Shown: positions 62,172-64,000 of the stretch, piece after piece
Position numbering within the stretch: the stretch's first letter is position 1
How the letters are laid out: every line of letters starts with the position of its first letter
Assembly: GCF_000143415.4 (NCBI RefSeq)
Contig: NW_003314267.1
Location: 3,001,028 to 3,065,027, forward strand
Origin: Selaginella moellendorffii
Lineage: Eukaryota > Streptophyta > Lycopodiopsida > Selaginellales > Selaginellaceae
Direction: 5' to 3'
DNA: 64,000 bases
Made by a program: the position numbers and the translations under genes
The notes under the pieces: generated by a model
What the model saw: the letters and a program-made list of their open reading frames with translations, nothing else
What the model was told of the DNA's origin: nothing
The model's database searches: none

Positions 62172-63329
62172 TGAATTCTCTTCCTAGCGCCTTCTATCCG
62201 CGACTGATTGATCCGAGCGAGCTCGGCCTAGCACTAATGATTGGAATGGAAGCAATGCATCGATTCAATGATCTCAAATTCTCTCCGCCAGGGCGGGCAT
62301 GCATTCACTCTCTCGCCAGGATCAGCTTGGGAGGAGCTGCCGCTGCCCTGCACCCAGGCTTTACAAAGGAGAAAGAAGGGGTATTTTCTTACTGTACACC
62401 AGTACGGAGGTATACGGGCTTGACCCGATTCGATCCCGTGACCCCTGCTTTTGTTTAAAACCTCTTTGGAGTCTTCAAACAAATGGAGCGACCACAAATC
62501 TGGTCTTCGCCTTTGGATTTGTTAACGAATTTCTTGGATTTTTTCCTGGCACCGCTATTGAGAATCGTAACCAAACCACCACTTTGGCCAAGCTTTTTGT
62601 TAAAAATACAATGATCCATCATAGCTTTTGTATAAGCGGTTGCTCCTTTGCTTTGCTTCCACCTTTGTGGATGAGAGGCTTCCAAAAGGGAAGTCTTGAT
62701 AAAAGGCGAAGGTGGTGGGCTTTGTAAAGCTGGAAATGGGGAGGGCCCGTGAGGAGCAGCAGAGATAATGCAGAGCTCCAGCTGGTTTCACAGTCAGGCC
62801 TCGCGCGCAGGCTAATGAATGAATGCAAAGGAGGAAAAAAATGGCTCACGCACCATCGTCAAATCCACCAACAGCACCTCTCCTATGTGCCAAGAAATGA
62901 AAAAGCTGCTGCTGCTGCTGCTGTTCCTGTTGCTGCTGCTGCTGTGCAGCCCCACCAAAGAAAAAAAAAGAAAGAAGAAAAAAAAGGAGGTGAAGCAACC
63001 AGATCAGAGCTCCAAAATGTGAAAGACGGTACGGTACCTTCATCTTTGTTCCCAAATCTCTGGTGGATTCCTCTTTAGCATCTGGAGCACGAAAGCCAAA
63101 AGAAAAAGGAGGGGATCGAACGCGTCCGCCGAGACGGGATGAAACGTCAAGTTTGCTCTTCTGTTATGGCTTTGTCCTCTGTGTTTGCTTGCTGCTACTG
63201 CAACTACGAGATGGTAAAGGCTGGCAATAAGAAACAAATGCGAAAGGAAGACCATATACATACCGCCACATTTCATGGGAAACTTCAGCTTGCTCTGCTC
63301 CTTAATGCAAACCGATTGATTTCGACTGC
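62172..63329. other. Intergenic, low-complexity, no clear gene
   Basis: About 1.15 kb. Contains a hairpin (acggg...cccgt, about 62,413-62,446) with a tRNA B-box-like gattcgatccc but no cloverleaf, and a (ctg)n/(ctgctgttc) tract at about 62,902-62,946 that creates short Leu-rich or Gln-rich frames. I cannot support a coding region here. Confidence 0.45.
62902..62946 (+). repeat. CTG trinucleotide microsatellite
   Basis: Nearly pure ctg repeats, broken once by ttcctgt. Not inside a supported gene. Confidence 0.85.
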
Positions 63330-63337
63330 TCACTGGT

Positions 63338-63715
63338 CATATTCTTCTTTGATCTCATCCTCCTCGCCTTCAAGGAGAGAGGAGGTACTTCTCCATTCAT
63401 TGCCAACTACACCAATCAAACAATCCCAATCGGTCAGTGAAGTTTCACGTTTTATCTCAGACTTACTTGTTGCGGTCCGAGACGCAAAGGCGCTTGTCTC
63501 GAATGATGGAACTCGCTGCAACACATTTTCCAGCACTTAAACAAAATGCTGAAGCAATAGAATGATTTCTATCAGTATCGCCAAGAGTGGTGATCCACTC
63601 GACGAGCAAAGAGGCGTCTCTAGAGAATCACCTTTAAGCACTCAACTCGAGAGTTGAGATTTCTTGAAAGCAACAAGCTGACCATGGAGGCTTTCTCCTG
63701 ATAAAAGAAATGATC
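63338..63715 (-). CDS. Possible 3' exons of an unknown minus-strand gene
   Basis: Three exon-like stretches with GT-AG boundaries on the minus strand: EKASMVSLLLSR / NLNSRVECLK (about 63,710-63,630), VLENVLQRVPSFETSAFASR (about 63,535-63,475), and GNEWRSTSSLLEGEEDEIKE ending EYDQ-stop at about 63,338. The acidic end and clean last intron (gtaagtctgag...ggtgtag) look real. The upstream junction leaves a frame question, since alternative acceptors give different peptides. Family not recognised; the 5' part would lie beyond the window. Confidence 0.35.
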
Positions 63716-64000
63716 TAAGGACAGCTTGGTCTTTGTCTCCTGGTAAGGTATCCAACTAAGACTGAATAAAATACTTGAGCTACCTTGCTGTGTTGCGCTA
63801 CTAGAAGTGTACGTAGCTAAAATATCTATCTCGCTGAATGGTGGAATACTCTAGGATGGCTATGTATTTGCTTCTTTCTGCGAACACGATTGATTTCATT
63901 AGTTGCAATAGATTTTAAAAATCGAGACACTGGATAGTGCTTTCCACTCGACAACAAAAAAACATAAAAAGTTTGAGAACAAAAAGCGAGGCTTACTGGC
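63716..64000. other. Window end, no feature resolved
   Basis: AT-rich and probably intron or upstream sequence of the minus-strand gene above; no reading frame recognised. Confidence 0.3.

Noticed and set aside
61353-62174. 273-residue plus-strand ORF
   Set aside because: Antisense of the aspartic protease; GC-rich genes often give open antisense frames and no domain is seen.
62405-62450. tRNA- or SINE-like B-box (gattcgatccc)
   Set aside because: No A-box or cloverleaf can be folded; the surrounding acggg/cccgt pair makes a simple hairpin.
63139-63540. 133-residue plus-strand ORF
   Set aside because: Overlaps the better spliced minus-strand exons and shows no domain or signal.
1-64000. 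CRISPR arrays, operons, prokaryotic signals
   Set aside because: None seen; the spliced genes and plant-specific families show a nuclear plant sequence.

Overview
This window is nuclear DNA of a vascular plant with a very compact genome, most likely a spikemoss (Selaginella-like lycophyte). That assignment is inferred from plant-only families (ABI5/ABF-type bZIP, PP2-A10-like, m-type thioredoxin, PPR remnant), introns of only about 45-65 nt, and head-to-head gene pairs whose start codons lie 55-340 bp apart. GC-rich gene islands alternate abruptly with AT-rich blocks full of decayed sequence.

Layout. 1-420: truncated PPR gene. 421-6200: AT-rich, with a decayed TsaD/Qri7-type pseudogene and a 70-bp minisatellite. 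6.2-17.6 kb: dense island with an MBD plus OBERON-type PHD gene, a C2 protein, a PP2-A10-like protein, a TLC membrane protein, an RNase H, a 58-residue COX14-like protein, a Tim17/22/23 protein, an ABI5/ABF bZIP and thioredoxin m. 17.6-22 kb: AT-rich, no gene seen. 22-27.8 kb: mosaic of a Crypton/DUF3504-like pseudogene, a small unknown gene with a GC-AG intron, an HBS1-type zinc-finger fragment, a lipase fragment and a Ser-rich two-TM orphan gene. 28.4-31.1 kb: decayed Ty3/gypsy element. 31.3-32.6 and 37.0-38.5 kb: two halves of one Ty1/copia element, separated by a 4.3-kb mosaic of lipase and orphan-gene pieces. 38.5-41 kb: AT-rich, with a hAT-type MITE.

41.0-49.1 kb is a degenerate tandem duplication. 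Unit A keeps BCD1, two membrane paralogs and a GH17 glucanase. Unit B keeps one membrane paralog and an Ole e 1-like secreted protein. The partner copies are pseudogenes, and one block is inverted in place. 49.2-62.2 kb is a second dense island: S1/P1 nuclease, INTS4/SIEL, an ABCG3-like half transporter, an HDA9-type deacetylase, NADPH-thioredoxin reductase and a pepsin-like aspartic protease. The last 1.8 kb is mostly non-coding, with possible exons of a further minus-strand gene.

Most intact genes are housekeeping functions in chromatin, RNA processing, organelle assembly and thiol redox. No operon-like pathway links them; the visible order is architectural, with divergent promoters, tail-to-tail 3' ends about 30 bp apart, and telo-box or G-box motifs in the short shared promoters. 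All functions are assigned by reading translations and splice signals by eye; no database search was run.
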